Positions 1-7,942 of a stretch of 64,000 nt of DNA are shown here, piece after piece. The notes beneath the pieces were generated by a model. The model was not told the origin of the DNA and made no database searches. It saw only the letters and a program-made list of their open reading frames with translations. Every line of letters starts with the position of its first letter. Within the stretch, counting starts at the first letter, position 1. The stretch comes from Marinomonas rhodophyticola (GTDB taxonomy: Bacteria > Pseudomonadota > Gammaproteobacteria > Pseudomonadales > Marinomonadaceae). Both the position numbers and the translations under genes were made by a program. The stretch spans positions 1 through 64,000 of the forward strand of contig NZ_JAPEUL010000007.1 in NCBI RefSeq assembly GCF_026113935.1. Reading direction: 5' to 3'.

Positions 1-15
1 CCTACACTTGGTTCA

Positions 16-100
16 GGTTTTTGTAGGTCGTGGCTTTAGCTCGACAAGACGTGATGTGTTGTCGCGAGCTTTTTTGACGGCCTGAAGACCGACCTACAGG
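16..100. repeat. Dispersed hairpin repeat, copy 1
   Basis: This is an imperfect long inverted repeat. TGTAGGTCG on the left pairs with CGACCTACA on the right, and an inner arm AGCTCGACAA pairs with TTGTCGCGAGCT. The core GTCGTGGCTTTAGCTCGAC recurs in altered form about 200 bases downstream. It resembles the REP-like intergenic hairpins common in gammaproteobacteria. Its role is unknown; it could act as a transcript-end structure for a gene left of the window. Confidence 0.6.
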
Positions 101-223
101 GGTTTAACTATATATCACCCTGGTATTCGCTTCGCTTGCGCCTGTTTCGTAGGCTCACAACGTGGCAGAGCGATTCCAACCTAAGGCAATTGTTATATAT
201 TTTTTCAAAATTTTGATTTATAT

Positions 224-290
224 AGTTTTTGTCGATCGTGGCTTTAGCCCGACGCAGCATGAGATGCCTTTTTGTCGAGACCGAGACATA
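224..290. repeat. Dispersed hairpin repeat, diverged copy 2
   Basis: This shares the core TCGTGGCTTTAGCCCGAC and the preceding GTTTTTGT with the repeat at the start of the window, but its right arm is degenerate. It appears to be a decayed copy of the same element in the same gene-free stretch. Confidence 0.45.
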
Positions 291-651
291 TTATCTTATC
301 CAAGATAACTGACTATCTTCTGCCTACAACATAGCAACAGTGGTTTTGCAGTTTAGTTAGCGAACTTGTAAATCTTGGTTCTGTGGGTCTCTTGAGGGAG
401 GCCTAATCATGATCAGGCATGCTCTATAGCTTGCGAATGTTTTATACACATAACACTTAACGTAACTCTAAATTTAACTATGTAATAGCTAATGGTGATA
501 CTTTTGAAGTCAAGTAGCATTTATGTTTTTTGAAATTATTATTCTTCAATTTTTAACCTATAAAACCATTAAATACAATGAGATAGGATCGACTTTTGGA
601 GATTTAAGGGCATTCTTTGTGCTGTTTTATTAAAAATTGTTCAAAACTTGA
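291..651. other. Gene-free AT-rich stretch
   Basis: No open reading frame with coding character is seen here on either strand. The sequence is AT-rich and lies between the hairpin repeats and the cold-shock promoter. I see no RNA gene in it. Confidence 0.5.
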
Positions 652-681
652 TTGACCCAGCGACTGAAAGCGGACTACAAT
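652..681 (+). promoter_or_regulatory. Promoter of cold-shock gene 1, long leader
   Basis: TTGACC and TACAAT are separated by 18 bases, a good sigma-70 match. The predicted start near 688 gives a leader of about 160 bases before the ATG. That matches the roughly 160-base cspA leader of E. coli, whose folding controls translation in the cold. The leader function here is inferred from length and gene type. Confidence 0.55.
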
Positions 682-847
682 CAGTTTCGTTTAAAAGAGT
701 TGGCAATATTTATGTCCAGAGTTGCGAATATTACGTCATGTATGTTCGGTCCTGTTAAGTCATAAGTAATACCGAGTTTTTTTAGCACTATAACGTAGGC
801 GACTAGCGCCTGCGTATAAATTAACTTAACCTACAGGATAAACAGAC

Positions 848-1057
848 ATGTCTGACGTAGTAACTGGTACAGTAAAATTTTTCAACGAAACTAAAGGTTT
901 CGGTTTCATCACTCAGGATTCTGGTCCTGATGTTTTTGTTCATTTCTCTGCAATCAACACTTCTGGTTTCAAAACTTTGGCTGAAGGCCAAAAAGTTGAA
1001 TTCCAAGTAGCTCAAGGCAAAAAAGGCCCAGAAGCTCAAAACGTTACACCTTTATAA
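848..1057 (+). CDS. CspA-family cold-shock protein 1
   Basis: This 69-residue single-domain cold-shock protein is a small beta-barrel that binds single-stranded RNA and DNA and melts RNA structure in the cytoplasm. The RNP1 motif KGFGFI (residues 16-21) and the RNP2 motif DVFVHF (28-33) are both intact, and the length is normal for the family. The ATG follows a GGATAAACAG stretch. An intrinsic terminator lies just downstream, so it is monocistronic. The long leader suggests cold-regulated translation. It is a paralogue of the gene at 6948. Which Csp member it corresponds to cannot be decided from sequence alone. Confidence 0.95.
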   Translation: MSDVVTGTVKFFNETKGFGFITQDSGPDVFVHFSAINTSGFKTLAEGQKVEFQVAQGKKGPEAQNVTPL

Positions 1058-1096
1058 GGTAACGTTGCTGAGGTTATACTCAGCAGTGCGAATGCT

Positions 1097-1128
1097 AAAA
1101 AGCGACTTCTAAGTCGCTTTTTTTGTTT
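1097..1128 (+). terminator. Intrinsic terminator of cold-shock gene 1
   Basis: AAGCGACTT and AAGTCGCTT form a stem with a two-base loop, followed by a T run. It sits about 40 bases after the stop codon. Confidence 0.85.
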
Positions 1129-1198
1129 TTGTAGGCTGAACTTTTTAAGTACAGTATTGATTTGAACTATTGATTTTAGAAACGTGAGGTGACGTTTT

Positions 1199-1745
1199 AT
1201 GGCTGTTAAGTCATTGCAAGAGCAGTTATTGGGTGTTGGATTTCGTTGATAAAAAGAAAGTTAAAAAGCTAAAAGCTGAGACGCTTCAACAGAAGCAAAA
1301 AATTAAAAAAGGCAAGATGCTTGCCACTGATGATACTGAGCGACAGGAGTCTCTAAAGCAACAAAGACTTGAGAAAGCAGAGAAAGATAGAGCATTAAAT
1401 TTAGAGCGCCAAAAACTTGCTGAGCATAAGGCAATTCAAGGTCAGATTAGACAGATGATAGAGCAAAACCGTATTCGGAAAGAGGACGGTGACATTGCCT
1501 ATCATTTTACAGACAGTAAAAAAGTGAAGCAGTTATATATAAGCCAGTCAATGCATGATGATTTAAGTCGGGGTCGTTTGGCTATTGTTAAGCTTGAACA
1601 GCAGTATGAGATTGTCCCTGAGCCTGTGGCTGTCAAGATTAATGAGCGTGATGCTTCTTACGTACTTGTTTGTAATAACCGTGTTGAAAGTGTTGATGAT
1701 GACCCTTACGCTGACTTTAAAATTCCTGATGATTTAATGTGGTAA
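1199..1745 (+). CDS. DUF2058 family protein (YaiL-like), frameshifted
   Basis: This is a highly charged, nucleus-poor-in-hydrophobics protein of about 180 residues belonging to the DUF2058/YaiL family, whose function is not established. The true start is the ATG at 1199, giving the family N-terminus MAVKSLQEQLLGVGF, but that frame stops at 1247. The rest, from VDKKKVKKLK onward, continues one frame over. One extra base in TTTCGTTGAT explains it. A Lys/Glu-rich coiled-coil-like region spans residues 20-90, and a compact domain with a DDPYADF motif ends the protein. I read it as intact in the organism and frameshifted in this sequence. Confidence 0.8.
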
Positions 1746-2147
1746 CAGCGTTTTTTTCCTCTAAGAGGGTTTTTTTGCCCTCTTTGCCCTTATTTTTCCG
1801 GTCCTTATTCATCTTAATTTTCTCTTAAAGCAAGATTTCCCTTCTGTATTGACGAAAAATTTTCGAACTGATTTGATTTTTTTGTTTCTTCATATGCACA
1901 TTATCTCGCGCTTTTTTATAAATCATTGTTATTTAATGGTTTTTTAATTTGTCTGGTATGAAATAGTGATGGGAAATCCTTTTTATATGTAATATTTCAC
2001 AAAAATAGCACACATAGCGGATACTTGATGCAATTAGCTTGCACTAGGTTGTCAATTTCTGTGGAAAGTTTAGATTGTTTGACTGTTGCTTGCACATATC
2101 AAGCGCCTACAAGAAAAAGCGTACAAACATTTAAAAGGGAAACGAGA
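1746..2147. other. Intergenic region before porin gene
   Basis: This AT-rich stretch has no gene. Just after the DUF2058 stop, GAGGG and CCCTC around a T-rich loop (about 1766-1783) form a weak terminator-like hairpin. The remainder probably holds the porin promoter and leader. I could not pick one clear -35/-10 pair. Confidence 0.4.
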
Positions 2148-3086
2148 ATGAAAAAATCGATTATTGCTATTGCTGTATCTAGCGCAGCTCTTGCGTCTGT
2201 ATCTGCTTATGCTGCTGAAGGTTCTACAGTAGATGTTTACGGTAACATTCAATACGCCTATGCAGATAAAGATGCTGGCGGCAACTTTGAAGATAACGGT
2301 TCTACTATTGGTTTAAAAGGCGAGACTAAAATCAATGATGATTTGACCGCTTTCTTCAAGTACGAACTAGAATTTGATGCAGACCAAAAATCGGGTGCTG
2401 AAGACAATGGTAAAGCTGACTTAGACCAAGCTTTTGTTGGCTTGCAAGGTAACTTTGGTAAAGTTCAAATTGGTTCATTCGACACAATCTACAACAATGC
2501 GATTCAAGATGCGGTTGATCAATATGAATACCTAGGCTTTACAAATGCGGCAAAAACGTCTGAAGGCGATACCATTGCTTACTTCTCTCCTTCTGTAAAC
2601 GGTTTTGAAGTGCAAGCGGCGGTGCAAGTTAAAGGCGACGCAAGCGAAGGTCAAGCTACGAATGCTAATTATGACAAATCTTCTTCTATGATGGTTGTTA
2701 AGTATTCTACTGGTATCGTGTCTGCTGCATTGGGTTACGATACTCGTGACAATACTGCTGATGCAGAAGCGACTACAGGCCTAGCTATTACAGTGACTCC
2801 TTTGGAAAACTTGTCTGTTACAGCTAAATACGAAACCACAGAAGATACTCGAGACATTCTTGGTTTAGCAGCACGTTACGGTTACGGTGCTGGTGATGTG
2901 TACGCTTCTTACCAAAATGTTGATCCTGATGCAGCAGGTTCTGATGACTTCAATGAATACGCGGCAGGCGTGACTTACAGCCTAGCATCAAATATCTATG
3001 TGTTTGGTGAAGTTGGTAAGTTTGAAAGTGCTACTAGCAGCGACACTGATACTCAAACAGCTGTTGGTGTTTACTACGGTTTCTAA
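2148..3086 (+). CDS. Gram-negative porin
   Basis: This encodes a 312-residue outer-membrane general porin expected to form a trimeric 16-strand barrel for passive diffusion of small solutes. The start chosen is the ATG after AAAGGGAAACGAG. It begins MKKSIIAIAVSS and is followed by a clear signal peptide cleaved after AYA, giving mature AEGSTVDVYGNIQYAY. The open frame extends 41 codons further upstream, but that part lacks coding character. The chain alternates short polar turns and amphipathic strands and ends in the aromatic residue F (VGVYYGF), the usual C-terminal barrel signal. Acidic residues are frequent in the loops. Substrate selectivity cannot be told from sequence. Confidence 0.92.
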   Translation: MKKSIIAIAVSSAALASVSAYAAEGSTVDVYGNIQYAYADKDAGGNFEDNGSTIGLKGETKINDDLTAFFKYELEFDADQKSGAEDNGKADLDQAFVGLQGNFGKVQIGSFDTIYNNAIQDAVDQYEYLGFTNAAKTSEGDTIAYFSPSVNGFEVQAAVQVKGDASEGQATNANYDKSSSMMVVKYSTGIVSAALGYDTRDNTADAEATTGLAITVTPLENLSVTAKYETTEDTRDILGLAARYGYGAGDVYASYQNVDPDAAGSDDFNEYAAGVTYSLASNIYVFGEVGKFESATSSDTDTQTAVGVYYGF

Positions 3087-3114
3087 GATCTTCTCATAGA
3101 CGATTTTATTTACT

Positions 3115-3150
3115 CTAAGGCTCCTTCCTACCCAATAAGGTGGGAGCCTT
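3115..3150 (+). terminator. Hairpin after porin gene
   Basis: AAGGCTCC pairs with GGAGCCTT around an 18-base interior. There is no T run, so it may be an mRNA-stabilising hairpin rather than the true terminator. Confidence 0.5.
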
Positions 3151-3216
3151 ATGTTAAGTACGATCATTCAAGGTTCCATATATCTCTCTTGTAGGCGGAT
3201 TGTTGGAACATTTTTG

Positions 3217-3248
3217 GCACCAGGTGGCAGCACCCGGTGCTTTTTTTT
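3217..3248 (+). terminator. Intrinsic terminator downstream of porin
   Basis: GCACC-A-GGTG pairs with CACC-C-GGTGC around a short loop, followed by eight T residues. This is the likely end of the porin transcript. Confidence 0.8.
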
Positions 3249-3344
3249 GCTTTGTATTTGTAGCTTAATGAATTTACGAAAAACTTGATTGTTATTTGAC
3301 CAAACCGTTACACTTATTTTTCAATTATTTGGTGGCGGTTAATC

Positions 3345-3983
3345 ATGCTTAATATGAACTTTGCTCAAGCGGTATTTATTGAAACAGATAAGGTCGATTG
3401 GGTTGCCAGTCCTATGTCTGGTGTTCATAGAAAACCATTAGCTAGAGAAGAGGCTGAACGTGGCCATGCGACTAGCTTGGTCCGCTACGATGCTGGTTCA
3501 GTTTTTCGGCCACATCCACATCCTCTAGGAGAAGAGATCCTTGTCCTAAAAGGTATTTTTTCTGATGAAAAAGGCGATTTTAAAGCCGGCAGTTACTTTC
3601 GTAATCCACCAGGTAGTAGCCATGCCCCACACAGTATTGATGGTTGTCTTTTGTTAGTGAAGTTGCACCAGTTTCAAACTTCAGATCTTAATCAGGTATA
3701 TATTAGTACGCCTAAGATTTGGTCTTCTACAGCGTCTGAAATATTCCCTCTTTATCAATTTGGTAATGAGCGGGTTTGGCTTGTTCGTATTCAGAATAGT
3801 GAGAATCTGTTAAGTGAATTAGACTTATCTGATTCGGTTGAGTTATTTATGATATCGGGCCAAGCTAATTACGACGGCTTGTTAATCTCCTCAGAGGGGT
3901 GGTTGCGAGAGCCTAATTTTTTGCTGAGCCATTGGCGTGTCGAATCCGATTGTTTTATTTGGATTAAATCAGGACATTTTTAG
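3345..3983 (+). CDS. ChrR-like cupin domain protein
   Basis: This 212-residue cytoplasmic protein carries a ChrR-type cupin domain at about residues 10-110. The metal-binding motifs are visible: FRPHPHPLGEEILVLKG and RNPPGSSHAP supply the His/Glu set typical of a divalent-metal cupin. The family includes the C-terminal domain of the anti-sigma factor ChrR and stand-alone proteins of unknown activity. No sigma factor gene is adjacent and no N-terminal zinc anti-sigma domain is seen, so an anti-sigma role is not supported. The C-terminal 100 residues look like a second, degenerate cupin. The ATG at 3354 is an alternative start. Confidence 0.75.
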   Translation: MLNMNFAQAVFIETDKVDWVASPMSGVHRKPLAREEAERGHATSLVRYDAGSVFRPHPHPLGEEILVLKGIFSDEKGDFKAGSYFRNPPGSSHAPHSIDGCLLLVKLHQFQTSDLNQVYISTPKIWSSTASEIFPLYQFGNERVWLVRIQNSENLLSELDLSDSVELFMISGQANYDGLLISSEGWLREPNFLLSHWRVESDCFIWIKSGHF

Positions 3984-4012
3984 TTTTTATTAAGCGGTAT
4001 ATTGGGGTTTCT

Positions 4013-4720
4013 GTGAAGCATATTGTACCCGAACAAAAGCGAGTATTTTTACCTGTAGTAGACAGCAATCAGCTGTTTCCTGTCGGCCGAGTTTATTGTG
4101 TTGGTCGTAATTATGCGGAGCATTCTAAAGAAATGGGAGACGATCCAGAAAGAGATCCACCTTTCTTTTTCAAGAAGGATGCATCGTGTGTCGTGCCTGT
4201 TACTTATTCAAATGTTACGCCTATCTCTTACCCGATGGCCACGTCACAGTTTGAATATGAAGTTGAGTTAGTTGTTGCTATCGGTAAAGGTGGTCGCCAT
4301 TTAACGATGCAGCAAGCGAATGATGCCATTTTAGGTTATGCCGTTGGGTTAGACATGACTCGTCGTGATTTACAAGCACAAGCCAAAAAGAAAAGTCGTC
4401 CATGGGAGGTAGGTAAATCTTTTGATGAGTCCGCTCCGATAGGTCCTATTTCCTTAAAAAATGCTCAACTTACTGGTGATATATCAAAAGCGGAAATTGG
4501 CTTAAAAGTAAACGGGGGTACCAAGCAAATTAGTCATATTTCTAATTTAACTTGGTCTATTGAAGAAGTGATTTGCAAAATATCTGAGGTCTTTGAGTTA
4601 CGTCCAGGTGATTTAATTATGACAGGCACACCCGAGAATGTCGGTGCTGTTGTTATGGGTGACATCATGCAGGCTTGGGTTACACATTTGGGAGAAATCC
4701 GAGTAAGTATTACTGATTAA
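4013..4720 (+). CDS. Fumarylacetoacetate hydrolase family protein
   Basis: This 235-residue FAH-superfamily enzyme is expected to hydrolyse or decarboxylate a beta-keto or enol acid using a bound Mg2+. Characteristic segments are VYCVGRNYAEHSKEMG (substrate loop), FEYEVELVVAIGKGGR (metal-binding Glu pair), GLDMTRRDLQ and the C-terminal MTGTPENVGAV. It resembles the YcgM/FAHD1 group (acylpyruvate hydrolase or oxaloacetate decarboxylase), but the substrate cannot be fixed. The start is a GTG preceded by TTGGGG. It follows the cupin gene by 29 bases and may be co-transcribed. It overlaps the convergent DTW gene by 11 bases. Confidence 0.88.
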   Translation: MKHIVPEQKRVFLPVVDSNQLFPVGRVYCVGRNYAEHSKEMGDDPERDPPFFFKKDASCVVPVTYSNVTPISYPMATSQFEYEVELVVAIGKGGRHLTMQQANDAILGYAVGLDMTRRDLQAQAKKKSRPWEVGKSFDESAPIGPISLKNAQLTGDISKAEIGLKVNGGTKQISHISNLTWSIEEVICKISEVFELRPGDLIMTGTPENVGAVVMGDIMQAWVTHLGEIRVSITD

Positions 4721-5168
4721 ATACAGTAAACTTTTCTAATAGGCTTGATGCTGCTGGGTGTTTGTATTCGGTTAGCAAGTGAATGGCTACTTCAGCAGTG
4801 CATAAGCCTATATTTTTTTGATTACGACGCTTTTGGTACAAAGATGTGATGCCTTTAATTTCGTAATGTGCGAATGCTTTTAAGTAAGGCGATTGGTTGT
4901 ATATTTTCTTAGCTTGTTGCCAAGTGCCATCAATAATAATGATGTTGTCGACTGTTAGTGTCAGGTCAATTAAAGATGTCTGTTGCTGGTTTTCACATGG
5001 ATATACCAGTATGGTGTTAGCGGGTGGTAGAGCTAATATTGCTGTGCTTGGATCCACTCTGGACCACACAATAATTTCGCACTCGCTTTCTAACGTCTCT
5101 TTTACTATTTTGCCTGTTCCAGATGTTTTTTTTAGTTCTTCACTGTGTGTCAGTAGCCAAATCTTCAT
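4710..5168 (-). CDS. DTW-domain tRNA-uridine aminocarboxypropyltransferase
   Basis: This 152-residue protein belongs to the DTW family (TapT/YfiP type), which adds a 3-amino-3-carboxypropyl group from SAM to a tRNA uridine (acp3U). The signature DGTWQQAKKIYNQSPYL (about residues 79-95) contains the DTW-like triad as D-G-T-W. LVYPCEN and the C-terminal STAEVAIHLL-like segment (here CTAEVAIHLL) also fit. It is shorter than E. coli TapT and lacks the N-terminal zinc-binding Cys cluster, as many family members do. It is convergent with and overlaps the FAH gene. Confidence 0.8.
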   Translation of the reverse strand: MKIWLLTHSEELKKTSGTGKIVKETLESECEIIVWSRVDPSTAILALPPANTILVYPCENQQQTSLIDLTLTVDNIIIIDGTWQQAKKIYNQSPYLKAFAHYEIKGITSLYQKRRNQKNIGLCTAEVAIHLLTEYKHPAASSLLEKFTVFNQ

Positions 5169-5240
5169 GTTTATTTTTGCTTCAATTGAGTGAGTGCGAA
5201 TGCTTTGGTTATTATACTGCTACTGACATGAACAAAAAAT

Positions 5241-5288
5241 AAAAAAGCCTAACGCCAATTTTACAGTGTGGCGTCAGGCTTTTTTGAA
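5241..5288 (-). terminator. Intrinsic terminator after amtB
   Basis: AAAAAAGCCT-a-ACGCCA pairs with TGGCGT-c-AGGCTTTTTT around an 11-base loop, about 10 bases past the amtB stop. The symmetry of the A and T runs means it could work in both directions. Confidence 0.85.
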
Positions 5289-5298
5289 TGGTAGAAGG

Positions 5299-6510
5299 TT
5301 ATTCTTTACCAATAGAGCCTATTTTATGGATGGCTAAATCCGCTCCGTTAAACTCATCTTCCTCACTTAGTCTTAGGCCGCTCACCGCCTTGACTATTCC
5401 ATATACGATGAATCCACTCAGTGTTGCTATTATAATACCACCTAAGCTTCCTAGCAGCTGAGAGATAAGACTTACGCCACCTAGTCCACCAAGTGCTTCG
5501 GAACCAAAGATACCGGCTGCAATGCCCCCCAAGCTCCGCAGACGCCATGAAGTGGCCAAACGCCAAGTACATCGTCAGTATGCTTAAATTTCTGCTGAAT
5601 AACGGTAAACAAGATTGTGAAGATCATCCCCGCAATGGCCCCCGTGGCTAGCGCCCCAATGGGGTGCATGATGTCGGAGCCTGCGCATACGGCGACTAAG
5701 CCTGCTAGTGGGCCGTTGTGTATGAAGCCTGGGTCATTTTTTCCAAATAGCATAGCAGCGATGATTCCTCCTACCATCGCCATCAAGGAATTAACCGCAA
5801 CTAGTCCACTAATGCCTTCTAATGTTTGAGCAGACATGACGTTAAAGCCAAACCAACCTATGCATAAGATCCAAGCTCCTAACGCTAAAAAGGGGATGTT
5901 TGATGGTGCAAAGGCGACAAGTTTGCCATTTCTAAAACGTCCTTTTCGAGTGCCTAGTAATAAAATGGCCGTTAAGGCGACCCAGCCCCCAAATGCGTGG
6001 ACAACAACAGACCCAGCAAAATCATGAAAGCGGCTCACCATATTGTGTTTCTAGCCAGCCCTGTATTCCATAATTACCATTCCAAACTATGCCTTCAAAG
6101 AGTGGGTAGGCGACACCAACAATCACAGCGGCAGAGATTAGCATGGGATAAAATTTTGCTCGTTCAGCCACGCCACCAGATATGATGGCAGGGATAGCGG
6201 CTGCAAAAGTCATTAAAAAGAAAAACTTCACGAGACTGTAACCGTGTTCCTGAGACAGCACTGCGGCGCTGTCAAAGAAGTTAACCCCATAGGCTATTTG
6301 ATAGCCGATAAAGAAATAAACAAGGGCTGATATGGCGAAATCAGTCATTATTTTGACTAAGGCGTTGACTTGGTTTTTATGGCGAACGGTACCGACTTCT
6401 AAAAAAGCAAACCCAGCGTGCATGGCAAATACCATGATAGCTCCGAGTAAGATGAAGAGGGTGTTTGAGCTAGATACTAGCATTTCTACTGCACTATTTG
6501 AGGGTGTCAC
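5299..6510 (-). CDS. amtB: Ammonium transporter AmtB, two frameshifts
   Basis: This encodes an inner-membrane Amt/MEP/Rh channel of about 404 residues with eleven expected membrane helices, importing ammonia/ammonium. Family motifs are clear: GFAFLEVGTVRHKNQVNAL near the N-terminus, FHDFAGSVVVHAFGG in the middle, and PLHGVCGAWGGIAAG near the end. Two single-base errors break the frame. One is an extra base near 6030 before FHDFAG; the other is a missing G in the run of six at about 5527, between GVCGAW and GIAAG. No glnK lies next to it, which is unusual because amtB is normally paired with its PII regulator. A sigma-54 promoter and NtrC site lie upstream. Confidence 0.9.
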
Positions 6511-6532
6511 GGATTACTCCTAATGGTTTTTC

Positions 6533-6549
6533 TGCACCAAAATGGTTTT
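6533..6549. promoter_or_regulatory. NtrC half-site in amtB leader
   Basis: TGCACC-AAAAT-GGTTTT has one perfect half of the NtrC consensus TGCACC-N5-GGTGCA. It lies between the predicted transcription start and the start codon, so its role is uncertain. Confidence 0.35.
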
Positions 6550-6626
6550 GTTTGTTTGTTTTTTTGCCCAATAGTTGGGCTATTTTATGTATTTTCTTTG
6601 TTAAAAATCCGTTTGCTCCATTTTCT

Positions 6627-6642
6627 AGCAATAAATGTTCCA
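6627..6642 (-). promoter_or_regulatory. Sigma-54 promoter of amtB
   Basis: On the minus strand the sequence reads TGGAAC-N5-TTGCT, against the -24/-12 consensus TGGCAC-N5-TTGCA. The essential GG and GC are correctly spaced. It predicts a start near 6616 and a leader of about 105 bases. Confidence 0.65.
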
Positions 6643-6685
6643 TTTTTGCTTTTTTTTGGTGCTTTCTTTTGCTTTTGTGTATTAG

Positions 6686-6702
6686 TGCACCATTGTGGTG
6701 TT
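6686..6702. promoter_or_regulatory. NtrC binding site upstream of amtB
   Basis: TGCACC-ATTGT-GGTGTT matches the NtrC consensus TGCACC-N5-GGTGCA at 10 of 12 defined positions. Its centre lies about 80 bases upstream of the predicted sigma-54 start, a usual enhancer position. Confidence 0.6.
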
Positions 6703-6947
6703 TGAGTGGGGTTATTATTGCTTCAAGAGAGATTTTTATTGACTCTGGTTATCTATGGGGAATATTACTTTTTTTAACAATACTTGCTTTTCATCTGCTT
6801 TCTATTTTACTTTCTAAGACATATTATATTTAGAAGTGTGTTTTTTATGCTAACGCGAATTAATATACTTAACGTTAAGTCCTTGCTTATTTAAGCTTAG
6901 TTATAAAGACTGCTCATTAAGAGCAGCAAAAATAAAATGAGGTTGTT
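6703..6947. other. AT-rich intergenic region
   Basis: Very T-rich sequence between amtB control sites and cold-shock gene 2. An open frame here encodes only low-complexity hydrophobic residues and is not believed. A 14-bp palindrome ACTTAACGTTAAGT lies at 6867-6880, upstream of the cold-shock gene. Confidence 0.45.
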
Positions 6948-7160
6948 ATGTCAGGTCAATTAGTATCAGGTATTGTTAAATGGTTTAATGACGAAAAAGG
7001 ATTTGGTTTCATTGCTCGTGAAGGCGGTCCTGATGTTTTTGTTCATTTTCGTTCTATAAATGGCAATGGTCGTCGTACTCTACAAGAAGGTCAGAAAGTG
7101 ACATTTGAAGTGACTCAAGGCCAGAAAGGTCCTCAAGCTGAGAATGTTACACCAGTGTAA
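6948..7160 (+). CDS. CspA-family cold-shock protein 2
   Basis: This 70-residue cold-shock domain protein has RNP1 KGFGFI (residues 18-23) and RNP2 DVFVHF (30-35) intact. It differs from the copy at 848 in having an Arg-rich segment ([13 protein letters not shown]) and WFNDEKG in place of FFNETKG. It is an RNA chaperone acting in the cytoplasm. The ATG follows a GAGGTTGTT ribosome site. Its leader is AT-rich and probably regulatory. It is monocistronic, with a terminator candidate after it. Confidence 0.95.
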   Translation: MSGQLVSGIVKWFNDEKGFGFIAREGGPDVFVHFRSINGNGRRTLQEGQKVTFEVTQGQKGPQAENVTPV

Positions 7161-7178
7161 CTGGTGCTTTAATTGGCT

Positions 7179-7238
7179 AAAAACCATGCGTTTAACTGCT
7201 TATTTTAGGTAAGATGTTAATGATGAGCATGGTTTTTT
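7179..7238 (+). terminator. Terminator candidate after cold-shock gene 2
   Basis: AAACCATGC pairs with GCATGGTTT followed by T residues, but the interior is long (37 bases). A smaller hairpin CACCAG/CTGGTG spans the stop codon. Either could end the transcript. Confidence 0.5.
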
Positions 7239-7272
7239 TATGTCTATTGTTTTTCATTTATAGGAGGGTGTT

Positions 7273-7932
7273 TTGTTACCTGTGTTGTACTCGTTTCGGC
7301 GTTGCCCTTACGCTATTAGAGTCAGATATACACTTGCTTTTTTAAACGTGTCTGTCTATCTGCGAGAAGTGATTTTAAAGGCAAAACCGGACGCACTCTT
7401 ATCATTAGGTGGTCGATCCACCGTCCCTCAGTTGATTGATGTTGATGGTGCGAGATATGCGGAGAGTTCCGATATTATTTTTTGGGCGCTTTCGAAGTCC
7501 AGTATAAAAAATAGATCTCAGCAGTTGTGGCCATCAGAAATAAAGCAAAGAAATAACATGCAGGCGTGGATTGCTTATAATGACCACTTTTTTAAATATT
7601 GGCTTGATCGTTATAAATACGCAGATAGGTATCCTGATTTTTCGGAAGTATATTACCGCTCTAAGGGGGAAATATTCTTACAAAGACTAGAAAATCGTTT
7701 AAAAAAGCGAAGTTATTTGTTTGGGGAGAGCGAAACCTTGCCTGACATTATGATTTTTCCATTTGTTCGTCAGTTTGTGGCCGTAAACCAAAGTTGGTTT
7801 GATATTTCTCAATATAATAACGTAAAAGTCTGGCTGGCCAGATTTATCAATTCTGCTTTGTTTCAATCTGTCGTAATGATTAAACACTCGGCTTGGCAAG
7901 CGGGGCAGGCGGAAGTGCCTTTCCCCGCTTAA
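7273..7932 (+). CDS. Glutathione S-transferase family protein
   Basis: This 219-residue cytosolic protein has an N-terminal thioredoxin-like GST domain (residues 3-75) and an all-helical C-terminal domain. The N-terminal motif YSFRRCPYAIRVR carries the Cys-Pro-Tyr-Ala active-site type seen in beta/omega-like bacterial GSTs. STVPQLI (cis-Pro) and AESSDIIFWA (glutathione gamma-Glu contact) are also present. The start is TTG with a strong AGGAGG ribosome site five bases upstream. The substrate is unknown; GSH-dependent conjugation or dehalogenation or thiol exchange are possible. It is convergent with bamD, 10 bases apart. Confidence 0.85.
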   Translation: MLPVLYSFRRCPYAIRVRYTLAFLNVSVYLREVILKAKPDALLSLGGRSTVPQLIDVDGARYAESSDIIFWALSKSSIKNRSQQLWPSEIKQRNNMQAWIAYNDHFFKYWLDRYKYADRYPDFSEVYYRSKGEIFLQRLENRLKKRSYLFGESETLPDIMIFPFVRQFVAVNQSWFDISQYNNVKVWLARFINSALFQSVVMIKHSAWQAGQAEVPFPA

Positions 7933-7942
7933 ACCGTAAGCT

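Noticed and set aside
1199-1745. Reading the DUF2058 gene as a shorter protein starting at a GTG at 1233
   Set aside because: The family N-terminus MAVKSLQEQLL is present just upstream in another frame, so a frameshift explains it better.
5299-6510. amtB as a natural pseudogene
   Set aside because: Both breaks are single-base changes (one in a G run) amid many similar errors in essential genes; control sites are well kept.
6498-6833. A 111-codon hydrophobic open frame upstream of amtB
   Set aside because: It is low-complexity T-rich sequence and crosses the sigma-54 promoter and NtrC site; no family resemblance or ribosome site.
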